From: Candidatus Latescibacterota bacterium
GTDB lineage: Bacteria; Latescibacterota; UBA2968; UBA8231
Direction of reading: 5' to 3'
DNA length: 64,000 bases
NCBI GenBank assembly: GCA_022820485.1
Contig: JAJEFJ010000096.1
Coordinates: forward strand, 1 to 64,000
Shown here: in pieces, positions 7,108 to 15,686 of the stretch
How positions within the stretch are numbered: the first letter of the stretch is position 1
Layout of the letters: the number at the start of each line of letters is the position of its first letter
Made by a program: the position numbers and the translations under genes
The notes under the pieces: generated by a model
Databases searched by the model: none
What the model was told of the DNA's origin: nothing
The model's input: only the letters and a program-made list of their open reading frames with translations

Positions 7108-9218
7108 TGGCACTCATCGCCAACATGCAGCGCCTCTGGGTGCGGCTGCTGGGCAATCACCTGATCGTCGGGCTGGTGCCCGTGCTGCTGGTGGCCGGAG
7201 TGCTCGTGTACACGGTGCGCAGTGCGCTAGAGCAGGCCGTGCTCGACGGCCATCAGCAAGTGGCGCGGCGAGCGGCTAAGGAAATCCACCATTTCCTCAA
7301 CCAGCCCATTGCCAGCCTCAAGGTACTGGCCCAGAGCATGAACGTGGTTCGCGATCCTCGGCGTCGGCAGAGCCTGTTGAGTCAGGTCGGGTTGGAACTA
7401 GACGCGGTGGTTGAATTCTGCTTCGTGGATACGGCCGGCACGATCCAAGCCACCAACGTGCTCGATGTCCACGCTCCCCTCCAGCGCGGCGAGCGGCTAC
7501 CGCCGGGTTATTTACCCCATGCCCGGGTGCTGTGGGCGGCGGTGAAGCGGGAAGAATTTTACGCTTCCGAGGTGATCCAACACGAGGGACAACCGAGCCT
7601 GTTTATCGGCTTGGCGGTCAAAGAGGGCGACCAAGTGGCCGGAGCCTTGATCGCCCGGTTTGCATTGTACGAGATTTGGCATCAGGTGGACCAAATTCGG
7701 CTGGGAGATACCGGTCGGGGGATATTGTTGGACGCGAGGGGCCGCTATATTGCTTTTCCCGTGCGCCAAGACATCTATCTCGACGCCCACCCTGAATTCG
7801 TGCCTCATCTAAGCGGGAACGGCACCCGGCAATGGCGCGACTTTGAAGGACGCGAGTGGATAGCGGGCTTTGCGTACATTGAGGACTGGGACTGGACTGT
7901 GGTGGTGCGGCAGGAGGCGCGAGAGGCGTTTGGGCTGGTGGCCATGATGCAGCAACGCGCCAACTGGATCACGGTCGCCTCGGTGGCGGGTGCCATTTTG
8001 CTGGGCTTGGTGCTGCTGAGGTCGATCACTCGTCCCATCAATCGGCTGATGCACACGGTGAGGGCCGTGCAAGCGGGAGAGGCGTTTGCACTTGAGATAC
8101 CGGCCATAAAGGACGAGTTGTGGGAATTGGGGCAGGCGTTTACCGAAATGAACCAAGCGCTTGAAGCTCGCAAGGCCGATCTTGAAGCCGAGTTGAACTT
8201 CAACGACCGGCTCATTGAGGACAATCCCCTCGCCATCGCAGTGGTGACCCAGCAGCGGCGGACCGTGCGAGTGAATAGGGCTTGGCACCAACTCTTTGAC
8301 GAAAGCGGGGCCGGCGATTGGGACCAAACAGCAGAAGGACAGCAGCTTTTGGACTGGATCGAACACAACCCCAAGACGCGGGAAGCCGACAGTTTAGAGA
8401 TCAAGCACTCCCAAGGCGGCACCCGGTTTTGGAACCTGAAGGTCGTGGACTTGGCGGGGGCCTTGCCGGGGCATTTGTTGCTGGTGATTGACGACCAGAC
8501 CCAGCGGAAGCTGCTGGAACTCCACTACGGCCAGTCCGAGAAGCTGGCTTCCCTCGGCGAGATGGCTGCTGGCGTGGCGCACGAGATCAAGAATCCGCTG
8601 GCGATCATCCGACACGCCTACGAGTTGCTGACGCAGATTGTCCCGCAGGAAGTGGAGGGGCGAGACCAAGCGCTCAGGCCCCTCGGTGCGGCTATCGGTC
8701 GGATTGATGAACGGGTGGTCAATCTGCTGGACTTTGCCCGACCCGCCCAAGAGACGCAGGAATTGGTTGACCCAACAGGCATCCTACGACAACTGGTTGA
8801 CCTCGAACAAAAACACGCCGAGCACCTCGGCATAGCCATCGAGGTTACTCTGCACGAGGTGTCGCCGGTGTGGGTGAATCGGGACATGCTCAAGGATGTT
8901 TTTCTCAACCTAATCAGCAATGCCTTTGCCGCCATGCCCGACGGCGGCAAGTTACTGATCTCAGCCGAGCAGCAGGACGATTGGGTGGTGATAGTGGTCG
9001 GCGATACGGGTACGGGCATTCCCCAAGAGCACATCCGGCAGATATTTGAACCGTTTTACTCGACCAAACCGCCAGGGCAGGGCACGGGGCTAGGCTTGGC
9101 CATCGTCCACCGGCAAATACAAGAAATCGGCGGCCGGATTGAGGTCGAAAGTATCCCATACCAAGGTACGCGCTTTTCGCTATATCTACCTACGGCAAAC
9201 TCAGAGAGGAACGATTGA
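7107..9218 (+). CDS. Membrane histidine kinase with extracytoplasmic Cache-type sensor
   Basis: A 703-residue kinase. Membrane segments lie near 12-38 and about 292-315 and enclose a roughly 250-residue Cache-like sensor domain. A HAMP linker (SITRPINRLMHTV), a PAS-like domain (FNDRLIEDNPLAIAVV) and a HisKA domain with phospho-acceptor His492 (GVAHEIKNPLAII) follow. The ATPase domain has N, G1 (GDTGTGIP) and G2 (GQGTGLGL) boxes. The start overlaps the binding-protein stop by one base, and the response regulator begins one base after the kinase stop, so the three are translationally coupled. It resembles NtrB/DctB-type partners of sigma-54 regulators. Confidence 0.92.
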   Translation: MALIANMQRLWVRLLGNHLIVGLVPVLLVAGVLVYTVRSALEQAVLDGHQQVARRAAKEIHHFLNQPIASLKVLAQSMNVVRDPRRRQSLLSQVGLELDAVVEFCFVDTAGTIQATNVLDVHAPLQRGERLPPGYLPHARVLWAAVKREEFYASEVIQHEGQPSLFIGLAVKEGDQVAGALIARFALYEIWHQVDQIRLGDTGRGILLDARGRYIAFPVRQDIYLDAHPEFVPHLSGNGTRQWRDFEGREWIAGFAYIEDWDWTVVVRQEAREAFGLVAMMQQRANWITVASVAGAILLGLVLLRSITRPINRLMHTVRAVQAGEAFALEIPAIKDELWELGQAFTEMNQALEARKADLEAELNFNDRLIEDNPLAIAVVTQQRRTVRVNRAWHQLFDESGAGDWDQTAEGQQLLDWIEHNPKTREADSLEIKHSQGGTRFWNLKVVDLAGALPGHLLLVIDDQTQRKLLELHYGQSEKLASLGEMAAGVAHEIKNPLAIIRHAYELLTQIVPQEVEGRDQALRPLGAAIGRIDERVVNLLDFARPAQETQELVDPTGILRQLVDLEQKHAEHLGIAIEVTLHEVSPVWVNRDMLKDVFLNLISNAFAAMPDGGKLLISAEQQDDWVVIVVGDTGTGIPQEHIRQIFEPFYSTKPPGQGTGLGLAIVHRQIQEIGGRIEVESIPYQGTRFSLYLPTANSERND

Positions 9219-9219
9219 C

Positions 9220-10620
9220 ATGGAAAAACGCAACGGCAGAATACTCATGGTAGATGACGAGCAGGACTTGTTGGATTTGTCGGCCATTCTGTTGCGCCGC
9301 GAGGGCGTAGAGGTTGCTACCTGCGCCGGTGGCAAAGCGGCCCTAACCCTGCTGAATAACGAGGAGTTCGATCTCATCCTCCTCGATTTGAGGATGCCAG
9401 GCATGGATGGCCTCGGCTTCTTGGAGATCTTCAAAAAGCAGCAACGTCGGGAAGAAGTCGTCATTCTGACGGCCTACGCGGATGTGGAAAGTGCGGTGAA
9501 AGCCGTCAAGCTCGGTGCCTATGGGTACTTGTCCAAGCCCTTTGACACCGGGGAAGTGATGACGCATCTCAACCGCATCTTGGAGTTGCAGGCCCTACGC
9601 ACCGAAAATGAGGCTCTGAGGCAGAAGCAACGGGGCGAATTAGGCAACTTGGTGGGCCAGAGCGAGAGTATGAGGCAGCTCTACCAACTCATCCGGGATG
9701 TAGCACCTACGCCGGTCACAGTACTGATTCGGGGCGAGAGCGGGACCGGCAAGGAACTGGTGGCCAACGCCATCCACAGCACCAGCGACCGAGCAGGTAA
9801 GCCTTTTGTGCGCTGTAACTGCGCGGCCTTGTCGCCGGGCGTGATGGAGAGCGAACTCTTCGGTCACGTCAAGGGAGCCTTTACCGGAGCGGTGCGCGAC
9901 CGCGCCGGCCGTTTTGCCGAGGCGGACGGTGGCACCTTGTTTCTCGACGAGATCGGCGATCTCGAAACCAATATGCAGATTCGGCTCTTGCGCGTGATAC
10001 AGGAAGGCGAGTTTGAGCCGGTGGGATCGACACAGACCCAGAAAGTAGATGTGCGCCTGATCACTGCCACGCACCAAGATCTCGAAGCCCGCATTGGGGA
10101 GGGCACTTTCCGCGAAGATCTCTACTACCGCATCAACGCGCTGACCATTGAAATACCGCCGTTGCGGGAACGCATAAGCGACCTACCTCTCTTGTGTGCC
10201 TTCTTCGTCAATCGCTACAACGGGATACTGGGCAAGCACATTGAGGGGTTTGCCAGCGAGGCCCTGCAATGCTTGGAGGGATACGACTGGCCCGGCAATA
10301 TACGGGAACTGGAAAACGCGATCATGCGGGCGATGACCGTGGCCAAAGGCGACGAGATAGAACGCAAACATCTGCCCGCCTCCCTTGCCGGTGGGATGGA
10401 GCCGGTCCATGGCGACGAGGATGCGTACTACGATATTCCGCAGCAGCTCTTCCACGAGGCGCGCGAACAGTTTGAGCGGATATTTCTCCGCCGGGCCCTA
10501 GAGAGGGCCAACGGCAACGTAAGCCGGACCGCAGCGGCGATTAAATTGACTCGGAGAAATTTGCAGCGGAAGATCAAGCAATACGAGATAGACAGCAAAC
10601 AATTCGTCAAACAGAGATAG
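9220..10620 (+). CDS. Sigma-54-dependent response regulator (NtrC/AtoC type)
   Basis: 466 residues. The receiver domain (about 1-125) has the acidic pair VDDE, phospho-acceptor in LLDLRMPG and Lys in LSKPF. The AAA+ domain (about 140-375) has Walker A GESGTGKE, the sigma-54 contact loop GAFTGA, Walker B GGTLFLDEIGDL and the arginine-finger region. A Fis-type helix-turn-helix (GNVSRTAAAIKLTRRNLQRKIKQY) closes the protein. The start at 9220 follows AGAGAGGAACG. Partner of the kinase upstream and the likely activator of the perfect sigma-54 promoter at 667. Confidence 0.95.
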   Translation: MEKRNGRILMVDDEQDLLDLSAILLRREGVEVATCAGGKAALTLLNNEEFDLILLDLRMPGMDGLGFLEIFKKQQRREEVVILTAYADVESAVKAVKLGAYGYLSKPFDTGEVMTHLNRILELQALRTENEALRQKQRGELGNLVGQSESMRQLYQLIRDVAPTPVTVLIRGESGTGKELVANAIHSTSDRAGKPFVRCNCAALSPGVMESELFGHVKGAFTGAVRDRAGRFAEADGGTLFLDEIGDLETNMQIRLLRVIQEGEFEPVGSTQTQKVDVRLITATHQDLEARIGEGTFREDLYYRINALTIEIPPLRERISDLPLLCAFFVNRYNGILGKHIEGFASEALQCLEGYDWPGNIRELENAIMRAMTVAKGDEIERKHLPASLAGGMEPVHGDEDAYYDIPQQLFHEAREQFERIFLRRALERANGNVSRTAAAIKLTRRNLQRKIKQYEIDSKQFVKQR

Positions 10621-10626
10621 ATGCGT

Positions 10627-11130
10627 CTATTCGTCCTCTTCGTCCTCTAAAGGGCCGAGCAATTCGTCCAGTTTGGCCTTGAGCTTTTGCTCGTCGCCGG
10701 GCCGATACCCCTGATGCTTGTACCACACCGTCCCGTCGGCCGCGATAATCAGAGTCGCCGGGACGCCCGCTAGGTGGAACTGCTTGAGCACCTCGTTGGT
10801 CTTGTCGAGCAAAACCGGCAACTTGAGCTTGTGGCGCTGCATAAAGGGCCGCACCTTGGGCAGGTTTCTCGGGCCATCGACGTTGATCGTCAGCACCTGG
10901 ACGTCGCGCTCGGCGTATTTTTCGGCTAGGGCTTGGAGCTTGGGCAAGCTCTTGATACAGGGCTTGCACCAAGTCGCCCAGAAGTCGAAGACCACCGGCC
11001 CTTTTTTGAGCGCCTCCACCAGAGCAAAGGTCGAGCCGTCGAGGTTTTCCAACACGAGTTGTGGTGCCTTTTCGGCGCGAGCCGAGCCGCTGAGCAGCAA
11101 GCAGGTTGCCAATGCAAAAATTGGTTTCAT
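10627..11130 (-). CDS. Secreted TlpA-like thiol-disulfide redoxin
   Basis: 167 residues with a cleavable signal peptide (MKPIFALATCLLLSGSARA) and a thioredoxin fold with W-C-K-P-C, Cys55 and Cys58, in FWATWCKPCIKSLPKL. The cis-Pro loop is present (GVPATLIIAADG). The start at 11130 is chosen because the signal peptide begins there; a longer frame to 11271 has no support. A short acidic tail (GPLEDEEDE) ends the protein. It is divergent from the outer-membrane protein gene with only 35 bases between starts, so the two probably share control. Confidence 0.85.
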   Translation of the reverse strand: MKPIFALATCLLLSGSARAEKAPQLVLENLDGSTFALVEALKKGPVVFDFWATWCKPCIKSLPKLQALAEKYAERDVQVLTINVDGPRNLPKVRPFMQRHKLKLPVLLDKTNEVLKQFHLAGVPATLIIAADGTVWYKHQGYRPGDEQKLKAKLDELLGPLEDEEDE

Positions 11131-11165
11131 TTTGGGACTCCGTTTTTCTCTATAAGGACCAAGCC

Positions 11166-12686
11166 GTGCGCTTCGTTCCCGCATTTGTACTACTGCTGGT
11201 CGCCCCTCTCCAAGCCGAGTTGCGTCTTTCGGCCCTGACCGAAGGCCAAGTCGGCAATTTGCCCGGGGCACAGCCTAGCGATTTGCGGACGCTTTATCAC
11301 CAGTTCAGTCTCGACTATGCAATCGCCGATTTCCAAGTCGGGGTCCGCGGCGAGACTTTCGGTGCTAGCGCAACTAATCGCAACTACGGCCAACTCCTCC
11401 AGCGCTCTGCTTCCTATCGCCGGAGCGGCTTTGAAGCCACGGTTGGCAATTTCTACACCATCGTCGGCAGCGGTTTGCTCCTCCACGCCTTTGAGTTGCC
11501 CGGCGTCGTCACCGAGTCGCGGGGCAGCCGCCGTCGCTACCAGATCGTGCGCGACCTCGACGGCGTTCAGGTGCGCTACCGCGCCAAGTGGGCTGAGATG
11601 CTGCTGTTGCGCGGTGCGCCGGTCAACAGCAATCTGCCCCCCGGTTTGGAGGGGCTTGAGCGGCGACCAGACGTGCTCCACGCTGGCTCGCTCCAACTCA
11701 AGCCGCACCCACATTTCGACGTTGGCGTTAGCGCCACCCGCTACCCAGCCGGCAGGCGGCAAGAAACGGCCGCGGCCTTCAATGCCCGCTGGCGTCTCGC
11801 GCCCTTGCTGGCTCGTCTTGGCCTCAGCGAAGTGCACGCCGATCTCCAAGGCGAGTACGCTCAGCGCGATGTGGCGTTCGATCGCTTCTTTTCGCTCGAC
11901 CGCGATTTGGGTCGTGCGCTATACTTGGCGGCTACTTTGGCGTTTGGGCCGTGGGGCTTAAGCTTGGAATACAAAGACTACGAGGACTTTGCCCTCGAAC
12001 ACATCAACAATCCTCCGCCCCTGATCCGCGAGCACTCGGCCTATCTGCTCAACCGCATCACCCACGACCTGCTCGCCGACGATGAGCAGGGCTACCAAGC
12101 CGAACTGAGTTACGTCCTACCCAGTGGCCAAACCATCACCGCCAATGCGACTCGCGCCACGCGCCGCGGCGACTCGGGCGCAGCCGACGACAACGTCCTG
12201 CGCGAATTCTTTGTGCAGATGGATTCGCCCTTGGGCCAAAGCGCCGATGTGCAGCTTTTTGCCGACTTCAACCACAATCGGATTCTCCTCGATGACAAAA
12301 GCCGCCTTTTGGGCACGCATTGGGAGTGGTTTCCAGGCGGATCATACACCTTTGAGTTCGACGCGCAATTTCAGGACGTCGATCGGCGGTTTGGCGACCT
12401 AGCGCTTCCTTACACCAACCAATACTATGCCCTAGCGATCCACCGCGCTCCCGGCATATCGGCCGCCGTGCAGGTCCAGCGCACCTCCGACGAGTTGGAA
12501 ACCGGGGCCGATCCCTCTGGCATCACATGGTGGCGGGGCCTCAACATTGGTGCTGACATTGGCGAGGGCCACATCCTCAATGTTTTCGCCGGCCAGCGCC
12601 GCTCGGGGCTAGCTTGCACGGCGGGTATCTGCTATGAGGTGCTAGGGTTTAAGGGCGTCGAAGTCCGGCTGCTCAACCGCTTCTGA
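11166..12686 (+). CDS. DUF6029-like outer-membrane beta-barrel protein
   Basis: About 506 residues from a GTG start (11166) preceded by AAGGA at seven bases. A signal peptide (VRFVPAFVLLLVAPLQA) leads into alternating amphipathic strands with many aromatic girdle residues and no soluble domain. The last 60 residues (GHILNVFAGQRRSGLACTAGIC, then GVEVRLLNRF) follow the DUF6029 pattern of strand, two Cys and a terminal aromatic F. Function of the family is unknown. It sits between two thiol-redox proteins, suggesting a shared envelope role. Confidence 0.7.
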   Translation: MRFVPAFVLLLVAPLQAELRLSALTEGQVGNLPGAQPSDLRTLYHQFSLDYAIADFQVGVRGETFGASATNRNYGQLLQRSASYRRSGFEATVGNFYTIVGSGLLLHAFELPGVVTESRGSRRRYQIVRDLDGVQVRYRAKWAEMLLLRGAPVNSNLPPGLEGLERRPDVLHAGSLQLKPHPHFDVGVSATRYPAGRRQETAAAFNARWRLAPLLARLGLSEVHADLQGEYAQRDVAFDRFFSLDRDLGRALYLAATLAFGPWGLSLEYKDYEDFALEHINNPPPLIREHSAYLLNRITHDLLADDEQGYQAELSYVLPSGQTITANATRATRRGDSGAADDNVLREFFVQMDSPLGQSADVQLFADFNHNRILLDDKSRLLGTHWEWFPGGSYTFEFDAQFQDVDRRFGDLALPYTNQYYALAIHRAPGISAAVQVQRTSDELETGADPSGITWWRGLNIGADIGEGHILNVFAGQRRSGLACTAGICYEVLGFKGVEVRLLNRF

Positions 12687-12706
12687 TCCGCAGATGAGCG
12701 CAGATG
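12685..12706. repeat. Short CGCAGATG intergenic repeat
   Basis: GATCCGCAGATGAGCGCAGATG lies between two convergent genes. Related strings built from TCTGCG/CGCAGA units occur at 24245-24290, 42683-42726 and 54071-54101, so it belongs to a dispersed intergenic family. Confidence 0.6.
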
Positions 12707-12722
12707 TTGCTTGGATGTGCTT

Positions 12723-13574
12723 CTACTGGATCAGCAGCAACTTGCGGACTTCGGTGTACTCGCCGGCTCGCAACTGGTAGAGGTACACGCCGCTGGTCAC
12801 CGCTCGTCCCGTTTGGTCGCGGCCGTCCCAGCGCACTGAGAATGTCCCGGCTGCACTGTGCTCGTGCACGAGCACGGCCACTGGCTGGCCGAGTAGATTG
12901 TAGATCGCCAGCTCGACTTGGCTCGGCTGCGGCAGCGCAAAGCGGATCAGTGTCTCGCCGTTGAACGGATTGGGCGCGTTCTGGGCTAGCGAAAAGGCTT
13001 GGGGGACGGACGCCTGATCAGACGTTTCCACCGCCGTTTCCACTGGTTCCTCCACTTCCTCCTCGATGGGAGGTATGTCGGCTAGTGCCAGCAGTACCTC
13101 GTCGCGGAGTTCTTCCATGGGGATCAGGGAAGTGGTCTTGAAGCGGATGAGGCCCTCGTGGTCGATGATGGTAAAAGTCTGATAGGATTGCCCGTAATCG
13201 CTCGCCATTTGGCTGGCGTTCAGTAAGAGAGGCATGGTCACGCCCTTGCCCAAGCGCCAACGGGTGTGCACCTGTTCCGTGGTGCCATCCCACACATCCG
13301 CCCCTAGGGCGACAAAGCGCTCGTCGGCCTCGGCGGCAAATTCCTGCCACAGTTCTTCAAAGCTCTCGGCACGCGAGAGACAGGCCGGTCAGCTATAGCC
13401 CAAAAAGAAAATCAGTACGACTTGGCCCTCGAAGTCGTTCAGAGTGGCTTGGCCGCCATCGACCCGGTCTAAGCGGAAATCCGGGGCCGGATCGCCTACT
13501 CGTGGCACTTGGGCGTCTAGGGGTGAGGCTGCCAACGCCGCTAAAGCTGCTAAACTGACTAAAGACTTTCTCAT
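12723..13574 (-). CDS. Secreted redoxin with in-frame TGA (candidate selenoprotein) and FlgD/T9SS-like tail
   Basis: One frame of 283 residues if TGA at 13391-13389 is read as selenocysteine 62. The N-terminus has a signal peptide (MRKSLVSLAALAALAASPLDA), then a redoxin fold with VGDPAPDFRL and VVLIFFLGYS-U-PAC-LSR, where U62 and Cys65 form a UxxC redox pair. The frame stays open past the TGA, and redoxin-like sequence (FTIIDHEGLIRFKTTSLI) continues. The C-terminal 90 residues (NAPNPFNGETLIRFALP to the VRKLLLIQ end) are a FlgD/T9SS-type Ig-like sorting domain. A hairpin follows the TGA. The alternative is a nonsense mutation in a Cys codon. Confidence 0.75.
13363..13379 (-). promoter_or_regulatory. 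SECIS-like hairpin downstream of the UGA
   Basis: In the mRNA, CUCUCG-CGUGC-CGAGAG forms a perfect six-base-pair stem with a five-base loop containing GU. It begins nine bases after the UGA at 13391-13389. Bacterial SECIS elements are hairpins immediately 3' of the UGA with a G/U-bearing apical loop; position and loop fit, though this stem is short. Confidence 0.5.
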
Positions 13575-13594
13575 AGTATGCCTCCTTTACTAAA

Positions 13595-13697
13595 TGTTAC
13601 GCATCGGCATCGAACCAGTCGATGTAGGGGCGTCCCTTGTGGAAGCCCAACTATCCGGCGCATTCAGTCGGCGGGCAAGCCCCTACAATGCGTAACA
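13595..13697. repeat. Palindromic intergenic element with TGTTACGCAT ends
   Basis: TGTTACGCAT at 13595-13604 pairs with ATGCGTAACA at 13688-13697, and an inner GTAGGGGC pairs with GCCCCTAC. The same GTTACGCA...GTAGGGGC words recur at 14616-14651. This fills the gap between the redoxin start and the NHL gene. Confidence 0.6.
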
Positions 13698-13705
13698 TCA
13701 GCGTC

Positions 13706-14566
13706 TTAGGTTTGCCGCACGAACTTCTGAATGCGGTGGTCGGTTTGAACTTCACCCACGTAGAGATCGCCTTTTGAATCCATCCAGATGCCGTGGGGAC
13801 AGCCGAGGAATTCTCCCGGCGCGTCGATGCGCTCGCCCGATCCCCACTGAGTGAGCCATTCGCCGTCGAGGTTAAGAATGCTCACCCGCTGGTCCAGTTC
13901 CGCGACATAGACCGTATCCCCATCGAGAAAAATCGTATCGGGATGGTGAAAGCCGCCCCACTCCTCTAGGTAGTTGCCGTCGAGGTCGAAGAACTGGATG
14001 CGGTTGTTGGCGCGGTCGGCCACCATCAGCCGTCCGCGCTGGTCCACGCGCACGCAGTGGGGCAGATCGAACTCTCCCGGACCGGTACCCGGACGCCCCC
14101 ACGTCTTGATGAATTCGCCGTTGGGTGAATACTTGTGGATGCAGGTGTTGCCGTAGCCATCGGATACGTAGATATAGCCGTCGGCGTCGAGCGCCAAGTC
14201 GGTAGGCAGCCGGAAGGGCTCGCCCTCGGCACCTTCTTGGTCTGGCGTCCCCAAGGTCAGCAGCAGCTCGCCGTCGCGGGTGAACTGGCGCACGCAGTGG
14301 GTTTCGCGCTCGACGCACCAGATTTGGTCGCGGTCGTCGATAAAAATGCCGTGGGCGTCCTTGAGCACCTCTTCGCCCCACGAGGCGACAAAGCGCCCCT
14401 CGCGGTCGAAGACGACCATGGGACGCTCGCTGCGGCTGTACACATAGACCCGATCTTCGGAATCGCAGGCCACGGCCGGAACCCAGCCAAAGCACCAGCC
14501 CTCCGGCAACTCGAACCAATCCTGCTGCACCTCATAGGTGAATGCTCCGCTGCCTACTATGGTCAT
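13706..14566 (-). CDS. NHL-repeat beta-propeller protein
   Basis: 286 residues with no signal peptide. At least five NHL-type blades are visible, for example DAHGIFIDDRDQIWCVERETHCVRQFT, LPTDLALDADGYIYVSDGYGNTCIHKYSPNGEFIKTWG and LPHCVRVDQRGRLMVADRANNRIQFFD (quoted as separate blade signatures). These form a six-bladed propeller of the peptidyl-alpha-hydroxyglycine lyase/SMP-30-like type. GAGGAG precedes the ATG. The catalytic role cannot be read from the sequence; it may be a lyase or a binding scaffold. Confidence 0.8.
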   Translation of the reverse strand: MTIVGSGAFTYEVQQDWFELPEGWCFGWVPAVACDSEDRVYVYSRSERPMVVFDREGRFVASWGEEVLKDAHGIFIDDRDQIWCVERETHCVRQFTRDGELLLTLGTPDQEGAEGEPFRLPTDLALDADGYIYVSDGYGNTCIHKYSPNGEFIKTWGRPGTGPGEFDLPHCVRVDQRGRLMVADRANNRIQFFDLDGNYLEEWGGFHHPDTIFLDGDTVYVAELDQRVSILNLDGEWLTQWGSGERIDAPGEFLGCPHGIWMDSKGDLYVGEVQTDHRIQKFVRQT

Positions 14567-14623
14567 GGGGTTCTCCTCTTGGCAATGTCTTCGCGTTTTT
14601 GCGTGAATAATTGACGTTACGCA

Positions 14624-14651
14624 GTAGGGGCGGTTCGCGAACCGCCCCTAC
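14624..14651. repeat. Perfect 28-bp palindrome (GTAGGGGC family)
   Basis: GTAGGGGCGGTTCG followed directly by its exact complement. It lies between the aldo/keto reductase stop and the NHL gene and could fold in either transcript. It is related to the element at 53149-53178. Confidence 0.75.
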
Positions 14652-14652
14652 C

Positions 14653-15576
14653 TTAAATTCCCCGCAACTTTCCTATTTCATCGGCGGATAAAAGCTGTGC
14701 TCCGGCCGCGGCGTTGGCGCGGGCTTGGGCCGCTGACTTGGCACCGGGAATGGCCACTGGTGCGGCTGGATGAGAAATGACGTACTGGAGGGCTTTTTCC
14801 ACCATGGCCTCTCCGGGCGCGGCGATTTCAGCGAGGCGCTCGACTTGGGCTAGCTGGGCCTCGAATTTGGCGCGCTGTTCCTCACCGGCGTTGAAAGACT
14901 GCCGAATTTCGTCGGTAAAAACCGACTCCTTGGTGTAGCGGCCAGACAAAAGCCCCTTGGCCAGCGGCCCTCGCACCAGCACGGCAATGCCGTGCTCTTG
15001 GCAATAGGGCAAAAGCTCGGCTTCGGCTTGGAGGTTGACCAGCGAATAGTCTATCTCCACCACTGAGCAGTCGCCCCGAGCGTTGAAGCGCTGGAGAACC
15101 TCTAAGCTGTCGGTCGAAATGCCAAAGGTCCGCAGCCGCCCTTCCTCGACGAGCGCGGCAAAGGCATCCAGGTAGATCGACGGATCCTCGATGTTGCCTT
15201 CGTGGCACAGCAGCACGTCGTGCCAGTCCGTGCGCAGCCGGTGCAGGGAAGCGTGGGCGCACAGGCGGATCATATCGACCGTGGTTTTGGGCACGCCCTG
15301 CCCGGTGCGCACGCCCCAATTGCCGATTTTGCTGACGACAAAAACTTGGTGCCGGATGCCAGCCAAGGCGTGCCCCAACCGCTCCTCAGACAGCCCGTTG
15401 GGCGTGCCGTAGGATTCGGCTGCGTCGAAGAGATTGACGCCGCAGTCAAAGGCCGTGCGCACGGTGTCCCAAGCGGTGGCCTCGTCGATAGACCCCCATT
15501 GGTTGCCAATGTTCCAAGTTCCCAAACCGATGGCCGAGACCTGCCAGCCCGTCCGGCCAAATGCTCTGTACAACAT
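14653..15576 (-). CDS. Aldo/keto reductase
   Basis: 307 residues of the NADPH-dependent TIM-barrel family. MLYRAFGRTGWQVSAIGLGTWNIG is the standard N-terminus; FDAAESYG holds the catalytic Asp and Tyr, VSKIGNWG the Lys, and LLCHEG takes the place of the usual His-containing strand. Late GLLSGRYTKES and AIPGAKSAAQARANAAA bind cofactor. AAAGGAGACAACAC precedes the ATG. Substrate unknown; such reductases act on sugar or aldehyde intermediates. Confidence 0.9.
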   Translation of the reverse strand: MLYRAFGRTGWQVSAIGLGTWNIGNQWGSIDEATAWDTVRTAFDCGVNLFDAAESYGTPNGLSEERLGHALAGIRHQVFVVSKIGNWGVRTGQGVPKTTVDMIRLCAHASLHRLRTDWHDVLLCHEGNIEDPSIYLDAFAALVEEGRLRTFGISTDSLEVLQRFNARGDCSVVEIDYSLVNLQAEAELLPYCQEHGIAVLVRGPLAKGLLSGRYTKESVFTDEIRQSFNAGEEQRAKFEAQLAQVERLAEIAAPGEAMVEKALQYVISHPAAPVAIPGAKSAAQARANAAAGAQLLSADEIGKLRGI

Positions 15577-15686
15577 GTGTTGTCTCCTTTCTGCGTTTCA
15601 AGGTAAGCGACCGCCTGCGCCGGTCAAGCGGGGCGCGTTGCCGGGGAGCGCGGAGGTTCCTACCTTAAAGTCATTTGGAGGATGCT

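Noticed and set aside
13389..13391. TGA taken as an ordinary stop, splitting the locus into two genes
   Set aside because: The two halves are in the same frame, together make a complete redoxin plus sorting domain, and the TGA is at the expected Cys; no start signal precedes the second half. A pseudogene is still possible.
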